Assembly: GCA_022071945.1 (NCBI GenBank)
Contig: JAJVIN010000028.1
Location: forward strand, 186,001 to 250,000
From: Thermoanaerobaculia bacterium
Lineage (GTDB): Bacteria > Acidobacteriota > Thermoanaerobaculia > UBA5066
Length of the DNA stretch: 64,000 bases
Direction: 5' to 3'
The notes beneath the pieces were generated by a model. The model was not told the DNA's origin. It searched no databases and was given only the letters and a program-made list of their open reading frames with translations. Every line of letters starts with the position of its first letter. Positions within the stretch are counted from its first letter, which is position 1. Positions 41,737 to 51,048 of the stretch are shown piece by piece. The position numbers were made by a program, and so were the translations under genes.

Positions 41737-42937
41737 GTTGGATCCCGAAAAGACCCCGGGCCGGCTCCCCAAGACCGTGGTCTCTCTCGGATGGGTCTCC
41801 TTCTTGACCGATGTCTCCTCGGAGATGATTTTCTCGCTTCTGCCGGCCTTTCTGTCCACTCTTCCGGGAGCGCCGGCCGTGGCGCTGGGCTGGATCGAGG
41901 GTGTCGCCGAGGCGACGGCCTCGGCCGTGAAGGTCGTGTCGGGGCGGGTCACGGATGTCCTCGAGAAGAAGAAACCTCTCGTCCTCTCGGGATACGGGCT
42001 CTCGGCCGCCGTCCGCCCCCTGACCGCGCTCGCCACGGCGTGGCCCGCCGTCCTCGCCCTGCGCTTTCTCGACCGGATCGGCAAGGGGGTTCGCTCCGCG
42101 CCCCGCGACACGATCATCGCGTCGGTGACCGCGCCGAATCAGCGCGGGGCGGCGTACGGTCTCCACAGGGCGTTCGACAACGCCGGAGCCGTCCTCGGAC
42201 CGCTCCTCGGCGCGGCCCTCCTGAGCTTCTTCGCGCTCCCGTTACCCTCGATCTTCGCCCTCTCGGCGATCCCGGGCCTCCTCTCCGTTCTCGTTCTCGT
42301 CTTTTTCGTGAAGGAGGCATCCGCCCCCTCGAGGGTCCGAAGCGTGGCGGGACCTCCCGCTCCTCTGCCGGCCTCGTTCAAGCGCGCGGCCTCCCTCATC
42401 TTTCTCTTCACCCTCTCGGCGTCCTCCGACAGCTTCCTTTTGCTGAAGGCGAGGGAGACCGGAATGGCGCTCGCTTCGGTCCCTCTCCTCTGGGCGTTCT
42501 CGAACTTCATCCGGGCCGCCTTCTCCCGATTCGGTGGCGGCCTGTCGGACCGTGTCGGCCGCCGGAAGGTCCTCTTGGGAGCCTGGAGCCTGTACGCGGT
42601 CTGCTACGCCCTCTTCGCCTTCGTGACGACGCCCCTCGCGATGGTCGCGGTCTTTGCCGTGTATTCCCTGCACTCGGCGCTGTCGGAGGGAACCGAGCGA
42701 GCCCTGATCGCCGACCTCGTCCCGCACGAGAGCCGCGGGCGGGCCTTCGGCTGGTTCCACGGCCTCTGCGGGCTGGCGGCCCTGCCGGCCAGCGTGGTCT
42801 TCGGCGCCCTGTGGCAGAGGTGGGGATCAGGGGCGGCCTTTCTGACCGGCGCCGGAATCGCCGCGGCGGCGGCCCTCGGCCTGCTCCTTCTTCCCCTTCA
42901 CGCCGAGGGGGAGGCCCGGAGGGCCCGTCAGGGATGA
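41711..42937 (+). CDS. Major facilitator superfamily transporter
   Basis: A 408-residue membrane protein with about 12 hydrophobic helices of MFS type. The loop 2-3 signature region appears as [19 protein letters not shown], with [18 protein letters not shown] in the following loop, a pattern common in MFS transporters of unknown substrate. The loop 8-9 repeat reads [17 protein letters not shown]. The start is uncertain: ATG at 41711, ATG at 41696 or TTG at 41738 are possible, and none has a strong ribosome site. All overlap the divergent recO start or lie within a few bases of it. The substrate is not predictable. Confidence 0.85.
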   Translation: MNAEAENSTLDPEKTPGRLPKTVVSLGWVSFLTDVSSEMIFSLLPAFLSTLPGAPAVALGWIEGVAEATASAVKVVSGRVTDVLEKKKPLVLSGYGLSAAVRPLTALATAWPAVLALRFLDRIGKGVRSAPRDTIIASVTAPNQRGAAYGLHRAFDNAGAVLGPLLGAALLSFFALPLPSIFALSAIPGLLSVLVLVFFVKEASAPSRVRSVAGPPAPLPASFKRAASLIFLFTLSASSDSFLLLKARETGMALASVPLLWAFSNFIRAAFSRFGGGLSDRVGRRKVLLGAWSLYAVCYALFAFVTTPLAMVAVFAVYSLHSALSEGTERALIADLVPHESRGRAFGWFHGLCGLAALPASVVFGALWQRWGSGAAFLTGAGIAAAAALGLLLLPLHAEGEARRARQG

Positions 42938-42941
42938 ACGA

Positions 42942-44783
42942 CTAGGGGGACGGACGGCGGCGCTTGAACCCCAGCTCGGGAGTTCCCATCCGGATCCCTC
43001 CCGAATCCGCCGACATCCCGAAGGCCAGGGAAGGAGCGGGACGGCCGATGAGGTACCCCTGGGCGTAGTCGACCTTCATCTCCGCCAAGAGGGTCAAGAC
43101 GTCGAACGTCTCCACCCCTTCGGCGATGGTCTTCAGACCAAGGCCATGAGCCATCTCGTTCATCCCCCTCACGAAGACCTGGTCGAACTCGGAGTTCGTC
43201 AGGTTCCGGACGAAGGAGATGTCGAACTTCAGGTAGTCGAGGGGCAAGGTGCGGAGGTGGGAGAACGCGGAGTACCCCACGCCGAAGTCGTCGAGGGCGA
43301 ACCGGATTCCCTTCTCCCTGAGTTTCTCGATGAAGGCCCGCGTTCTCTCGGTACTCCTGATCGCGACGGTCTCGGTGATCTCGAGGATGAGGTCGGAGGC
43401 CGAGTTCCCGGTCGCCTCGAGCATCTCGAGAATTCGCGCGGGCAGCGAGTCGTCATCGAGCGACTGGGCCGAGAGATTCACGGCGACGGCGCCCCACGAC
43501 TTTCCAGCCCTGCGCAGCGACTGGATCCTCTCCAGGGAGGCTTTCAGAACGACGAGATCGAGGCGGGGTGACAGTCCAAAGTGATCGGCCGCGGGGAGGA
43601 ACTCGGAGGGGAACCGAACCCCCGCGGGAGACACCCAGCGCGCCAGGGCCTCGTTCTTTTCCAAACGGCCGGACGTGAGGTTCAAGACGGGCTGGAAATA
43701 GGGCACGAAGGCCCCCGAGTCGAGCCCCTCGAGGATCTCCTCGCGGCGCCGCCAGAGGCCGGCCATGCGCGTCGTCTCCCCGGGCCGGATCTCGGCGACG
43801 CGCCACTGATTCCGCCCCCGCTCCTTGGCGTCGTGCAGGGCGGCGTCGGCGGCGGCCAGGAGCTCGCGGGCCGAGTGTCCATGCTGCGGGAGGCTCGCCA
43901 CGCCGAAGCTCGCCGTCATCCGGAGCTTGAGGCCGTCCGCCACCGTCAGGCCCTGGGCGCCGAGGGCGGAGAGCAGTTTTCTCGCCACGGCGGGAGCGTT
44001 GTCGACGGAGGTCTCCGGGAGGAGGATCCCGAACTCGTCGCCTCCCAGGCGGGCCACCATGTCCGGCTTTCTGAGATTCTCGCGAAAGAGCTGCCCCACC
44101 ATCACGAGAGTCTGGTCTCCGGTCGCGTAGCCGGAGGTCTCGTTGATCTCCCGGAACCGGTCGAGGTCGGCCAGGATCAGCGTCAGCTGCCGGGACTTCG
44201 CGGTGGAGAGGTTGATGGCCCGTTCGAGCTGCGCGAGGAACCAGTCCCGGTTGGGCAAATGGGTCAGCGAGTCGGTCTCCGCGATCTGGGTGACCTGCCG
44301 GAGGAGCTCGATCCTCTGCTGTTCTCCCTCGCGGCGCCTCGAGATGTCTCTCTGGAACGAGATCCAGTGCGTGAGGGTGCCGGTGTAGTCGAAGACCGGC
44401 TCGATCGAAATCTCGGCCCAGAACGTCCGGCCGTCCTTCTTGTAGTTCAGGATCTCCACCCTGATCGGATCCCTCTGATCGAGCGCCTGCCGGATCCTGT
44501 CCCGTGTCATCGGGTCGGTCTGGGCACCCTGCAAGAAGCCCGCCCGCCTTCCGAGGGCTTCTTTCTCTTCGTATCCGGTCAGGTCCACGAAGGCGGGATT
44601 CACGGCGATGATCCTCTCCGTCGCGTCCGTCAGGACGATGGCGGACTGGGCCTGCGTGAAGGCCGAGGCGAGGATCTTGGCCAGCTGGGAGGGAAGAAGG
44701 CTCTCCCTTCCGGGAGGCTGTATCCCCGGGAACGTGGCCTCTCCGTGCCCGTGATCCTCGATTTCGTCTCCCTCGTCAGCCAT
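42942..44783 (-). CDS. PAS(LOV-like)-GGDEF-EAL cyclic-di-GMP signalling protein
   Basis: A 613-residue soluble regulator. The PAS domain (about 35-150) has LOV-like spacing, GRRAGFLQGAQTD and ILNYKKDGRTFWAEISIEPVFD, but Ala replaces the photoactive Cys of GRNCRFLQ. A GGDEF domain (about 165-325) has intact RLGGDEFG at 244-251 and no obvious RxxD inhibitory site upstream. The EAL domain (about 345-600) keeps NEALARW, AVNLSAQ, LEITETV, DDFGVGYS, LKFD, AEGVET and AQGYLIGRP, so both synthesis and breakdown of cyclic-di-GMP are possible. The input signal is probably not light. It is convergent with the MFS gene and lies 49 bases after parA on the same strand. Confidence 0.9.
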   Translation of the reverse strand: MADEGDEIEDHGHGEATFPGIQPPGRESLLPSQLAKILASAFTQAQSAIVLTDATERIIAVNPAFVDLTGYEEKEALGRRAGFLQGAQTDPMTRDRIRQALDQRDPIRVEILNYKKDGRTFWAEISIEPVFDYTGTLTHWISFQRDISRRREGEQQRIELLRQVTQIAETDSLTHLPNRDWFLAQLERAINLSTAKSRQLTLILADLDRFREINETSGYATGDQTLVMVGQLFRENLRKPDMVARLGGDEFGILLPETSVDNAPAVARKLLSALGAQGLTVADGLKLRMTASFGVASLPQHGHSARELLAAADAALHDAKERGRNQWRVAEIRPGETTRMAGLWRRREEILEGLDSGAFVPYFQPVLNLTSGRLEKNEALARWVSPAGVRFPSEFLPAADHFGLSPRLDLVVLKASLERIQSLRRAGKSWGAVAVNLSAQSLDDDSLPARILEMLEATGNSASDLILEITETVAIRSTERTRAFIEKLREKGIRFALDDFGVGYSAFSHLRTLPLDYLKFDISFVRNLTNSEFDQVFVRGMNEMAHGLGLKTIAEGVETFDVLTLLAEMKVDYAQGYLIGRPAPSLAFGMSADSGGIRMGTPELGFKRRRPSP

Positions 44784-44832
44784 CGCCGCGCCGCTATTCT
44801 AGGCAGGCTGTCATCCCGAGGAGAGAGTCTTT

Positions 44833-45642
44833 TCACTCTCCTGTTTCAGCAGGGGAATCGGGCGGGAGGAGGGAAAGGCGGTAGACCACCTCCCGGGCGA
44901 GCTGGACGTACGCCTGAGCACCGGGTGAGCGGAGCTGGTTTCCGGCCACGGGGCCTCCCCCGCCGAACTCGAAGACGAAGCTGTCGCTTTTCGGGATGAC
45001 GGTCTCGAAGACGGCTTCCTCCGGGAAGGAGGCCCAGATCTGCTCCGCGACTCTCGCCTGGGCCTCGATTCTGGGCTCGTACATCGTGATCACGACCCCC
45101 GACAGTTCGAGCCGCGAGTTGTACGAAGACCGGATGGAGAAGAGCGACTTCAAGAAGGACGGGAGTGTACGCAGGGCGAGCGGATGGGCCTGGAGCGGAA
45201 CGAGGACTCCCTGGGCGGCGACGAGGGCCGCGATGGTCAGGGGGCTCAAGCCGGCGGGAGTGTCGATCAGAACGAAGTCGTATCTCGAGGCGACGAGTCC
45301 GAGAGCGGCTTCCAGGCGCCCAGGATCGGCCGAGAGGAGAAGGCTCGCCTTCCTCGCGTCGATCTCGTCGTCCACCGTTCCGGCCAGGCAGGCATCCAGG
45401 CCGCTGATGCCGGTTTCGACGAGGATGGAGTCGAAATCGCCCCCGGTCTCGAGAAGGGTGAAGAGCCCGGGATTGCCGAGGAGGTGGACGAGCCCGAGCC
45501 CGTGCAGGACTCCGTTTTGAGGATCGAGGTCCACGAGAAGGACCCGGTGCCCGAGCGCGGAGAGGGCCGCGCCCAGATTGACGACCGTCGTCGTCTTTCC
45601 AACGCCCCCCTTGTTGCTCGCCACCGCGAGAATACTCGTCAT
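44833..45642 (-). CDS. ParA-family ATPase (orphan)
   Basis: A 269-residue ParA/MinD-type ATPase. The deviant Walker A SNKGGVGKTTTVVNL, the switch DLDPQNGVLHGLGL and Walker B FVLIDTPAGLSPLT are all present. A LVPLQAHPLALRTLPSFLKSL segment follows, as in chromosomal ParA. The ATG at 45642 starts the Walker A strand; a longer in-frame start at 45810 adds unrelated residues. No ParB or parS-like site is seen nearby, so it is an orphan that may position a complex other than the chromosome. It is followed 49 bases later by the GGDEF-EAL gene, which may share its transcript. Confidence 0.9.
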   Translation of the reverse strand: MTSILAVASNKGGVGKTTTVVNLGAALSALGHRVLLVDLDPQNGVLHGLGLVHLLGNPGLFTLLETGGDFDSILVETGISGLDACLAGTVDDEIDARKASLLLSADPGRLEAALGLVASRYDFVLIDTPAGLSPLTIAALVAAQGVLVPLQAHPLALRTLPSFLKSLFSIRSSYNSRLELSGVVITMYEPRIEAQARVAEQIWASFPEEAVFETVIPKSDSFVFEFGGGGPVAGNQLRSPGAQAYVQLAREVVYRLSLLPPDSPAETGE

Positions 45643-45778
45643 GCTGCGTCCCCGGCGCGGGTCACTCGCCCTCCCTCCCCCCGAGGCTTGTTCTGAGGCT
45701 CGAGAAGAGAGTTTACCTTCGAGCGGCTTTCTGGCCGACGGATGACCGAAAAACCGCCCTGAGGCTAGAATCCGGCCG

Positions 45779-46024
45779 ATGTCTGGCCCCGTTTGGAAAC
45801 TCATGCGCATGAGCGGTCCCTGTGACTGCTGCGGCGAGACGGCGGACGAACTCCTCGCCGTCGGGACCGTCGCCGACTTCGTCTTCCGTCCCGACTTCGC
45901 CTACTGCCGTGTCTGCTACGACCGCTACAACGGCCGCCACGACGAGCTGCATCCCGAGGCCGTCGCCGAACAGCGCGCTCCCCGGCTGATCTCCAGGCCC
46001 GACGACGTTTCCGACATCGAGTGA
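45779..46024 (+). CDS. Small Cys-rich (zinc-ribbon-like) protein
   Basis: An 81-residue protein with two Cys clusters, CDCCGE and YCRVCYDR, 26 residues apart, which could bind one zinc ion. The rest is polar with an acidic tail. I do not recognise a family. It lies 51 bases upstream of mqnE on the same strand and may be cotranscribed. The Cys spacing resembles small zinc ribbons. Function unknown. Confidence 0.6.
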   Translation: MSGPVWKLMRMSGPCDCCGETADELLAVGTVADFVFRPDFAYCRVCYDRYNGRHDELHPEAVAEQRAPRLISRPDDVSDIE

Positions 46025-46075
46025 GCTCGTCTCGGACGAATCTGACGGACGAGGGCCGGCCGGAAAGAGGGCAGG

Positions 46076-47329
<1,254 letters not shown>

Positions 47330-47342
47330 CCGCTCTTTCCTC

Positions 47343-47486
47343 GCCTCCCCTTGCGAAGGGGAGGCCGGGCCCTCAGGCCCGGGTGGGGTCTGGCGGCGTT
47401 CGGATCGAAGAACTCTCTTCCATCCGTGCCCCGGCGTGGACCCTTCCGGCCCTCCGGGCCGCCTCCCCTTCGTGAGGGGAGGCGGC
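47343..47486. repeat. Cluster of three GC-rich hairpins between convergent genes
   Basis: Stems are GCCTCCCCTT / AAGGGGAGGC at 47343-47365, CCGGGCC / GGCCCGG at 47365-47382, and GCCGCCTCCCC / GGGGAGGCGGC at 47458-47486. They separate mqnE and the DegP-type gene and may end both transcripts, although no T runs follow. The CTCCCC form recurs at 26142 and elsewhere. Confidence 0.6.
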
Positions 47487-47502
47487 GAGGGGACCGAGAA
47501 CC

Positions 47503-49056
47503 TCAGTCCGCCTTGAGCCTGACGACCGCGATGAACTGCTGAGGACGCGGCTGCGAGCGGAGAACGTAGAACCGGACCCAGTCCTTCTTCGCGGCGGCCT
47601 TCATCTCGCGCTGATAGTCATCGACCGAGGCAATCTCGACCCCGTTGACTTCCAGGATGACGTCTCCCTCGGTCAGGTTCGCGTCGGCGGCCGGAGAGAC
47701 GGCCCTGACCCCCGAGATGACGACTCCGCGGGTCGCGGACTTGTCGAGGTTGTAGGTCCTCTTGAGAGCCGGAGTCAGGTTCTGGATCGTGATCCCGATC
47801 GTCTCCTTGGACTCCTTCTCGCTCTCCTCGACTTCCGGCCGCTCCCCCTCGACGTTGCGCGTCTCGAGGGAGGCCGTCGCGCTCTTTTCCTTTCCGTCGC
47901 GCAGGAACGTGATCACGACCTTCGAGCCCGGAGCCTTGCTGGAGACGTAGTCGATGAGGTCGCGATTGGTCTTGATGAGCTGATTGTCGACCTTGAGGAT
48001 GACATCCCCGTGCTTGAGGCCGGCCTTGTCAGCGGGCATCCCCTTCTCGACCGACTGGACGATGACGCCCTCGGCGCTCTTCAGGCCGAACGCCTCCTGG
48101 TAGCTTTTGTCGATCGGCGCGATGGTCACGCCCAGGTAGCCCCGGACGACCTTCCCCTGCTTGAGCTGGGGCAGGAGCTGCTGGGCGACGTTGATCGGGA
48201 CGGCAAAGCCGATGTTCTGCGCGAAGCGGGAGATCGCCGTGTTGATCCCGATGACCTCGCCGTAGATGTTGACGAGAGGACCGCCGGAGTTGCCGAAGTT
48301 GATGGCCGCGTCTGTCTGGATGAGATTCTCGAAGTTCTGGGTGGCCCGGGAAAGGCCCGCCTGCCGCCCCTTGCCCGAAACGACCCCCACCGTGACCGTC
48401 TTCTCGAACTGGAGGGGATCCCCGATGGCGACGACCCAGTCTCCCGGCCGCATCCTGTTGGCGTCCCCCATCTTCACAGTCGGGAACGGCTTGGCGCCGT
48501 CGATCTTCAGAAGGGCGAGGTCCGTGGCCGGATCCCGTCCGACGATGCGGGCCTTGTAGACATCCCGCTCGCCGACCGTGACTTCCACCTTTTCGGCTCC
48601 GTCGACCACGTGGTGGTTCGTCAGGACGAAGCCATCCGCCTCGATGATGAAGCCCGTTCCCCCGGAGAGCTCGCGATGCTCGGAGTCCTCGTCCTCGCGC
48701 CCTCGCTTCTTGTCGGGCGGGAAGAAGAAGTCGAATGGTCCCTCGCCCTCTCCCCAGTTGTGGTAGGGCGTGCGGCGAGTGTCTTCCTTGACGATGTCTG
48801 TGGCCCGGATCGAGACGACGGCCGGCATGACGAGCTCGGCGACGTCGGCAAACGACGGAAGGGCCGCCGGAGAGGCGGCCTTTCCGCCTCCTCCCGAACC
48901 GGGATCCGCGGGTCCCGGAACGGCCGCGGTCGTTGCGGGGCCCCTCTCGGCGGAGGCTCCCCGGGTCAGATCAAGACTGCCGGCGAGGATCATCCCGAAG
49001 ACGACCCCACCGGATACCAGAGCTGCGATCGACAGGACCTTGGTCTTGGTGCGCAT
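47503..49056 (-). CDS. degP: DegP/HtrA-family (Do) periplasmic serine protease
   Basis: A 517-residue periplasmic protease/chaperone. It has an N-terminal membrane or signal helix (VLSIAALVSGGVVFGMILAG), a trypsin-like domain with the triad in TNHHVVDGA, DLALLKID and NFGNSGGPL (about 147, 178 and 256), and two PDZ domains (PAVVS...RGYLGVTIAP region onward, then GIVI/GVVISGVRAVSP). A negatively charged, Gly-rich linker follows the signal. I chose the ATG at 49056, preceded by AAGGA; other in-frame ATGs lie 18-57 bases upstream. All catalytic residues are intact. It faces mqnE across a hairpin cluster, and a TonB-like gene lies upstream on the same strand. Confidence 0.92.
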   Translation of the reverse strand: MRTKTKVLSIAALVSGGVVFGMILAGSLDLTRGASAERGPATTAAVPGPADPGSGGGGKAASPAALPSFADVAELVMPAVVSIRATDIVKEDTRRTPYHNWGEGEGPFDFFFPPDKKRGREDEDSEHRELSGGTGFIIEADGFVLTNHHVVDGAEKVEVTVGERDVYKARIVGRDPATDLALLKIDGAKPFPTVKMGDANRMRPGDWVVAIGDPLQFEKTVTVGVVSGKGRQAGLSRATQNFENLIQTDAAINFGNSGGPLVNIYGEVIGINTAISRFAQNIGFAVPINVAQQLLPQLKQGKVVRGYLGVTIAPIDKSYQEAFGLKSAEGVIVQSVEKGMPADKAGLKHGDVILKVDNQLIKTNRDLIDYVSSKAPGSKVVITFLRDGKEKSATASLETRNVEGERPEVEESEKESKETIGITIQNLTPALKRTYNLDKSATRGVVISGVRAVSPAADANLTEGDVILEVNGVEIASVDDYQREMKAAAKKDWVRFYVLRSQPRPQQFIAVVRLKAD

Positions 49057-49143
49057 AGATTCCTTCATCATAGCCATGTGTTCCCGCGCAAGAGTGATGC
49101 CGGATTCCGCCACGCCGTTTCGACGCTTGCGGCGGCGGGACGC

Positions 49144-50520
49144 CTAACGGTTCCAGTTCGGGACCTCTTCGGGGCGGAGGTTGTAGAAGAACCCGATCGT
49201 CACTCCCTCGCGGTCGGTGTTGAGATCCGCCGGAAGAGGCTTGAAGGGGCTCGCGTGCCGGATCGCCATGGCGGCGGCGTTGTCAAACGGCGGGACCCCT
49301 GACGACTGAAGGATTCTCACGTCCTCGACGGTCCCGTCCCGGCGGATGTAGAACTTGATGACCAGCCATCCCTTGACCCCATAGTGAGCCAGCCCCGGAA
49401 CCTCCCAGTTCCGCTTGATCTTGCGGACCATCTCGGCCGCGTAGGAGCTCCAGTCGTAGTTCTTGGTGTCAAACGACAGGGGTCCGTTGTCGACAAATCC
49501 CCCGTCGCTGTTGAACCCGGCCCCTCCATCGCCCCCCTGGTCTCCCATCCGGGCAGCGCGGGCCGCGTCCTCGGCCGTCATCCCCGAAAGGGGCGAGACG
49601 GGCAGACCGGAAAGCCCGCGGCGAGAGAGGCTCTCGGCCGAAGCGACCGGCGCCTCTCGCTGCGGAGGAGGATAGGGGGCGGCCTTCGCGGTCTGCGACC
49701 CGTCGGCGCCGGCGTTCTCGGCCATCTTCTGGGATCTCTGCCCGGCCGCGAGGTCCTGAATGCCCTGCTTGGCAACGGATTTCGGAGTCTCGGCCTTGGG
49801 GAGAGCGGGGTCTCCCCCGTGGGCCCGGCGGCTCTCGTCCGAGGGAAGGACCCTCTTGAGGGCGGATTCCTGACGCTGTCCGGGCGCGGGGTAGAAGTGG
49901 ACCGGGATGGGCGGAGGCTTCTCAGGGACCTGAAGCAGCTTCACGAGCCCCATCGGGTCCGGCATGTTCTCGGGCTTCACGTTCGCTTTGGACTCGGGTC
50001 TCGGAATGAGGAGCCAGAGCGTCGCGAGCAAGAGGTGCGCGATGAGGGACAAGGCCGTTCCCCACTCGAGATCGAGGGTCCACGGTTTCTTGTCGCGAAC
50101 CCTCTCGACGTCGCCCTCCAGGGAGGAGAGATGAAGGGGATCCGGATCCGGGTCGCGGGGCCTGAAGAACGGGTCCTGCTCGGGGTCGAGGCCACCGGCT
50201 GGCGGCCAGGGCTTCGCGAGGCTGTCGATGTTTTCCGGTTCGTTCAGGCGGACGACGGTGAGATGGCTGATGGTGTCCTCGAATTGGGGCTTTTCGGCAC
50301 CGGGAGTAAGACCATGGAAGAGGCGTGCCAGACCGGAAAGATACTCGAAAAACAGGCAGGGTCCCGCGGCTTGAGCGTCCCGGGGGCTTCTGTTAGCATG
50401 CCGCGCGGTAACGTTTTCCTTGGAAAGCGGGCTCGACCCGCTTTTTTGTTCCGCAAGAAACCCTAGAGCCCTTCTCAAACACTCCGGAGCCTGCCCAAAC
50501 CTTCGTGACCGCCTCGACAC
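49144..50520 (-). CDS. TonB C-terminal domain protein
   Basis: A TonB-like energy transducer or cell-envelope protein. It has a long cytoplasmic N-terminus, one membrane helix (ALSLIAHLLLATLWLLIP), a Pro/Ala/Lys-rich periplasmic linker and a C-terminal TonB domain (YAAEMVRKIKRNWEVPG, GWLVIKFYIRRDGTVEDVRIL, FDNAAAMAIRHASPFKPLP). The start is unclear: upstream of the membrane helix the frame has no ATG, only GTG at 50520 or TTG at 50478, and the first overlaps the rimP start on the other strand. The real start may be a rarer codon further in. No ExbB/ExbD genes are adjacent. It may pair with outer-membrane receptors elsewhere. Confidence 0.78.
   Translation of the reverse strand: MSRRSRRFGQAPECLRRALGFLAEQKSGSSPLSKENVTARHANRSPRDAQAAGPCLFFEYLSGLARLFHGLTPGAEKPQFEDTISHLTVVRLNEPENIDSLAKPWPPAGGLDPEQDPFFRPRDPDPDPLHLSSLEGDVERVRDKKPWTLDLEWGTALSLIAHLLLATLWLLIPRPESKANVKPENMPDPMGLVKLLQVPEKPPPIPVHFYPAPGQRQESALKRVLPSDESRRAHGGDPALPKAETPKSVAKQGIQDLAAGQRSQKMAENAGADGSQTAKAAPYPPPQREAPVASAESLSRRGLSGLPVSPLSGMTAEDAARAARMGDQGGDGGAGFNSDGGFVDNGPLSFDTKNYDWSSYAAEMVRKIKRNWEVPGLAHYGVKGWLVIKFYIRRDGTVEDVRILQSSGVPPFDNAAAMAIRHASPFKPLPADLNTDREGVTIGFFYNLRPEEVPNWNR
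50371..50399 (+). promoter_or_regulatory. Candidate promoter for the rimP-nusA operon
   Basis: TTGAGC and TAGCAT are spaced by 17 bases, a good sigma-70-like arrangement, with transcription expected to begin near 50406, about 100 bases before rimP. It overlaps the N-terminal frame of the TonB-like gene on the other strand. Confidence 0.45.
50424..50447 (+). terminator. Attenuator-like intrinsic terminator in the rimP leader
   Basis: A perfect 8-bp stem AAAGCGGG / CCCGCTTT with a CTCGA loop, running into six T's. It lies between the candidate promoter and rimP, so full-length transcription would need read-through. Similar leader terminators are known before rimP in other bacteria. Confidence 0.7.
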
Positions 50521-50987
50521 ATCCGCCGCTCCCCTTCGGACCCGAAGTCGTTGAAGACCTGCGAGCCAGCCTGGCTGGACTGGGGCTTGTGCTGTGCCAC
50601 ATCGCCTGGGTCCCGCGAAAGCGTCGCGGAGTGCTGACGTTCTTCATCGACCGCGACGGCGGGGTCACGCTCGACGACTGCGAGGCGGCCAGCCATGCTC
50701 TCGAGGGGAAGCTCGACACCCTGGAGGAACTGGGCGGTTCCTACCTCCTCGAGGTCTCTTCCCCGGGGCTCGATCGTCCCCTCTGGACGGTTGCGGACTG
50801 TGAGAGATTCACCGGCCGGCGGGTGCGGGTTCAATTGCACGAACCCGTGGAGGGCACGGCACGGTTGAAGGGCTTGCTCGAGAGCGTCTCGGGGAGCCTC
50901 CTGACCATCCTTGATGAGGACCGGCAACGCCGCTACACTGTTCAATTCGGTGACGTCAAGCTCGCCCGGCTGATTCCGGAGTTCTGA
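50505..50987 (+). CDS. rimP: Ribosome maturation factor RimP
   Basis: A 160-residue RimP, needed for 30S subunit maturation. It has an N-terminal domain with VLTFFIDRDGGVTLDDCEAASHAL and LLEVSSPGLDRPL (the strongest RimP signature), then a C-terminal SH3-like domain with RVRVQLHEPVEGTARLKGLLES. It is the first gene of the operon and starts with GTG, close to the divergent TonB-like frame. A promoter and attenuator-like hairpin lie within 135 bases upstream. Confidence 0.93.
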   Translation: MTASTHPPLPFGPEVVEDLRASLAGLGLVLCHIAWVPRKRRGVLTFFIDRDGGVTLDDCEAASHALEGKLDTLEELGGSYLLEVSSPGLDRPLWTVADCERFTGRRVRVQLHEPVEGTARLKGLLESVSGSLLTILDEDRQRRYTVQFGDVKLARLIPEF

Positions 50988-51048
50988 GACTCCGGACGGG
51001 AAGAAGGACGGGACGTTGACCGCGAACCCTAATGGAGAGACACACGCG

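Noticed and set aside
37506-42945. Long plus-strand ORFs opposite glyS, glyQ and recO
   Set aside because: They are antisense to conserved genes, with no motifs or ribosome sites.
45643-45778. parS-like or ParB gene near the ParA ATPase
   Set aside because: No ParB-like frame and no TGTTTCACGTGAAACA-like palindrome was seen.
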